From assembly GCA_036351055.1 (NCBI GenBank), contig JAZBOH010000067.1, positions 1-7,179 on the forward strand: a stretch of DNA of 7,179 bases, written 5' to 3'. The notes beneath the pieces were generated by a model. The model was not told where the DNA came from. It saw only the letters and a list, made by a program, of their open reading frames with translations, and ran no database searches. This document shows, in pieces, positions 4,980 through 7,179 of the stretch. Position numbers and translations under genes: made by a program. Each line of letters starts with the position of its first letter. Within the stretch, counting starts at the first letter, position 1. The DNA comes from JABDPF01 sp036351055 (GTDB taxonomy: Bacteria > Pseudomonadota > Gammaproteobacteria > Xanthomonadales > SZUA-36).

Positions 4980-6812
4980 ATGAATCAATATCCTGCCTGG
5001 AAGTATGTGCTTATCGTCACGATACTCCTGGTCGGCGGGTTGTATGCCCTGCCGAACCTGTTTGGAGAAGACCCGGCGCTGCAGATCACTTCCACCCGCG
5101 GTTTCCCGATTCCGATGGAACTCGAGGCGACCATCGAAGACACGCTTGTCTCCGATGGCATCACCTTCAAAAATTCCGAGCGGGTCAGCAACCGCGTTCT
5201 GTACCGCTTCAATTCCACCGAAGACCAGATGGCCGCATCGGCAGCCTTGCGCCAGGCGCTGGGTGACCAGTTCGTGGTTGCGCTGAACAACGCGCACGCC
5301 ACGCCAACCTGGTTGCGGGCCCTGGGCGGCAAGCCGATGACGCTCGGCCTGGACCTCAAGGGTGGCGTGCATTTCCTGATGCAGGTGGACATGGATACCG
5401 CGCGTGGTCAGCAACTCGACCGTTACGTGGATGACCTGCGTGCGGCGTTGCGTGATGAACGCGTCCGCTATGTGTCCGTGCGCCGCGAAGGTAACGGTAT
5501 GCTGGCCCTGATGCGCAGCGAGGAGGACCGGGCCAGAACCCTGGACCTGATCCGCAACGACCAGAGCCTGCAGGGATTGAACATTGATCAGACGAAAAGC
5601 GGTGAGTATTTCGGCATTTCCGCCACGGTGCAGGAACAGCAGTTGCTGGAATTGCAGCAGACCGCGCTCAAGCAGAACATCACCACGCTGCGCAACCGCG
5701 TCAACGAGATCGGGGTGGCTGAGCCCCTGATCCAGCAGCAGGGCGCCGACCGGGTCGTGGTCCAGTTGCCGGGTATGCAGGACACGGTGGAAGCCAAGAA
5801 AATCATTGGCGCGACGGCCACCCTGGAATACCGGGCCGTGGACGAGGCCAACGACGCATTCACCGCGGCCCAGACCGGCCGCATTCCGCCGGAATCGCGC
5901 CTCTACAACGATGAGCGCGGCCAGCCGGTGCTGCTGAAGAAGCGCCTGATCGTTTCCGGCGACCAGTTGATCGGCGCATCCAGTGGTTTTGACCAGCAGT
6001 CCGGTCAGCCTCAGGTCAGCGTGACCCTGGACGGCGTGGGCGCCAAGCGCATGCTGGACTTTACGCGCGATAACGTGGGCAATCGCATGGCCGTGGTCTA
6101 TATCGAGCAGAAGCCCGGTGGCGTGAAGACCGAAGAGGTCATCAGCGTTGCCGTGGTGCGTGAGCCTTTTGGCAAGCGTTTCCAGACCACCGGCCTCGAC
6201 TCCATGAACGAGGCGAGCCAGTTGGCCCTGTTGCTGCGCGCCGGTGCGCTCGCCGCGCCGATGGAAATCGTCGAGGAACGGACCGTGGGCCCGACCCTGG
6301 GTGCGATCAACGTGGAGCAAGGCTTCAAGTCGGTCCTGATCGGTTTCATCCTGGTTCTGATCTTCATGGCTTTTTACTATCGCGTGTTTGGCCTGGTGGC
6401 CGACCTGGCGCTGTTTGCCAACCTGATCCTGATGGTTTCCCTGCTGTCCATGCTGGGCGCCACGCTGACCATGCCGGGCATCGCGGGTATCGTGCTGACC
6501 GTTGGCATGGCGGTGGACGCGAACGTGCTGATCTTCGAGCGTGTACGCGAGGAACTGCGTAACGGCAATACGCCGCAGGCCAGTATCCGGGCAGGCTACG
6601 ACAAGGCCTTCTCGACCATCGCCGACGCCAACATCACCACCCTGATCGCGGCCTTCGTGCTGTTCCTTTTCGGAACGGGTCCGATCAAGGGCTTCGCCGT
6701 TACGCTGTCGCTGGGTATCGTGACGTCCATGTTCACCGCGATCATGGGTACACGTGCGGTGATCAACCTGATTTATGGCGGCCAGAAGCGCGTCAAGAAG
6801 CTGGCGATCTGA
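4980..6812 (+). CDS. secD: Protein translocase subunit SecD
   Basis: SecD pairs with SecF as an RND-type membrane protein that uses the proton gradient to pull preproteins from the periplasmic side of SecYEG. The product has 610 residues (E. coli 615). Visible in order: the first membrane helix (about 8-24); the large periplasmic domain with TLGLDLKGGVHFLMQVD (121-137) and TLRNRVNEIGVAEPLIQQQG (236-255); GALAAPMEIVEERTVGPTLG (422-441); then five membrane helices from about residue 448 to 597. TM4 contains GIVLTVGMAVDANVLIFERV (503-522); D513 matches the proton-path Asp519 of E. coli. DANITTLIAAFVLFLFGTGP (549-568) is typical. GAGG lies six bases before the ATG. Nothing is truncated or unusual. 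Confidence 0.98.
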   Translation: MNQYPAWKYVLIVTILLVGGLYALPNLFGEDPALQITSTRGFPIPMELEATIEDTLVSDGITFKNSERVSNRVLYRFNSTEDQMAASAALRQALGDQFVVALNNAHATPTWLRALGGKPMTLGLDLKGGVHFLMQVDMDTARGQQLDRYVDDLRAALRDERVRYVSVRREGNGMLALMRSEEDRARTLDLIRNDQSLQGLNIDQTKSGEYFGISATVQEQQLLELQQTALKQNITTLRNRVNEIGVAEPLIQQQGADRVVVQLPGMQDTVEAKKIIGATATLEYRAVDEANDAFTAAQTGRIPPESRLYNDERGQPVLLKKRLIVSGDQLIGASSGFDQQSGQPQVSVTLDGVGAKRMLDFTRDNVGNRMAVVYIEQKPGGVKTEEVISVAVVREPFGKRFQTTGLDSMNEASQLALLLRAGALAAPMEIVEERTVGPTLGAINVEQGFKSVLIGFILVLIFMAFYYRVFGLVADLALFANLILMVSLLSMLGATLTMPGIAGIVLTVGMAVDANVLIFERVREELRNGNTPQASIRAGYDKAFSTIADANITTLIAAFVLFLFGTGPIKGFAVTLSLGIVTSMFTAIMGTRAVINLIYGGQKRVKKLAI

Positions 6813-6821
6813 GGTGCTGAC

Positions 6822-7179
6822 ATGAGAATTCTGAACCGTAAAACCCAAATTGATTTTATCGGCAAGCGCAAGATCGCTTTTGTCTTTTCGGCCGTGCTCA
6901 TCGTGCTCAGTATCGTTTCGCTGACCACCCGCGGCCTCAACTTCGGGCTCGACTTCACCGGTGGTGCGCTGATCGAGGTGGCCTATTCCAAGGCGCCGGA
7001 CCTGGTGGCTGTTCGTGATGGCCTGCGGGACGCCGGCCTGGGGGACGCCGTGGTCCAGACCTACGGGCTGGATACCGAGATCGTGGTGCGGATCCCGCCG
7101 CGCGACGAGGCGGAAAGCAGCGCCGAGCTGTCGACCGTCGTTTTGCAGGCACTGCAGGATGTCTATGAAGGCCAGATCG
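6822..7179 (+). CDS. secF: Protein translocase subunit SecF, N-terminal part (cut by window edge)
   Basis: SecF is the partner of SecD in the translocase. ATG at 6822 opens a frame that runs to the right edge (119 codons; the full protein is usually about 310-320 residues). The start of the product has IDFIGKRKIAFVFSAVLIVL (10-29), the first membrane helix, then the family motif GLNFGLDFTGGALIEV (38-53) and the beginning of the periplasmic domain. GAGGTG overlaps the secD stop and stands five bases before the ATG; the gap to secD is nine bases, so translation is probably coupled. The key membrane Asp of SecF lies outside the window. Confidence 0.96.
   Translation, partial: MRILNRKTQIDFIGKRKIAFVFSAVLIVLSIVSLTTRGLNFGLDFTGGALIEVAYSKAPDLVAVRDGLRDAGLGDAVVQTYGLDTEIVVRIPPRDEAESSAELSTVVLQALQDVYEGQI

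Noticed and set aside
4923..6848. 641-codon open frame on the minus strand across secD
   Set aside because: It is a shadow of secD, whose motifs are intact along the whole length. The antisense product is rich in His, Gln and Gly, as expected of codon-bias artefacts.

Overview
The window looks like chromosomal DNA from a high-G+C gammaproteobacterium. The gene order queA, tgt, yajC, secD, secF is the classical gammaproteobacterial one. Two short REP elements behind tgt resemble, from memory, the REP families of Pseudomonas and Xanthomonadales-type genomes. No genus can be named from this evidence.

Layout. Positions 1-771 (minus strand) hold the N-terminal 257 codons of a kynurenine 3-monooxygenase-like flavoprotein that runs off the left edge. 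A short AT-rich divergent region (772-889) separates it from a plus-strand block: queA (890-1906, TTG start), a class I methyltransferase resembling CmoB (1952-2704), and tgt (2708-3811). Then come 789 bases without a convincing gene (3812-4600). They hold two REP hairpins, a 252-bp imperfect inverted repeat, a second palindromic element overlapping its end and full of hairpins, and finally the yajC promoter and leader. The rest is yajC (4601-4936), secD (4980-6812) and the first 119 codons of secF (6822-7179, cut by the right edge).

How the genes work together. QueA and Tgt are two steps of queuosine synthesis at the tRNA wobble base: Tgt exchanges G34 for preQ1, and QueA converts it to epoxyqueuosine. 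The methyltransferase lies between them, with only 3 bases between its stop and the tgt start, so the three are probably co-transcribed. YajC, SecD and SecF form the accessory complex of the Sec translocon that uses the proton gradient to pull proteins across the inner membrane. In E. coli the Q genes and yajC-secDF lie close together in one cluster. Here a repeat-filled gap separates them and yajC seems to have its own promoter.

The most interesting points are the CmoB-like methyltransferase inside the queuosine cluster and the layered palindromic repeats behind tgt. Neither proves a new system. The first suggests a possible extra tRNA-modification enzyme; the second suggests a non-autonomous mobile or structured-RNA repeat family.
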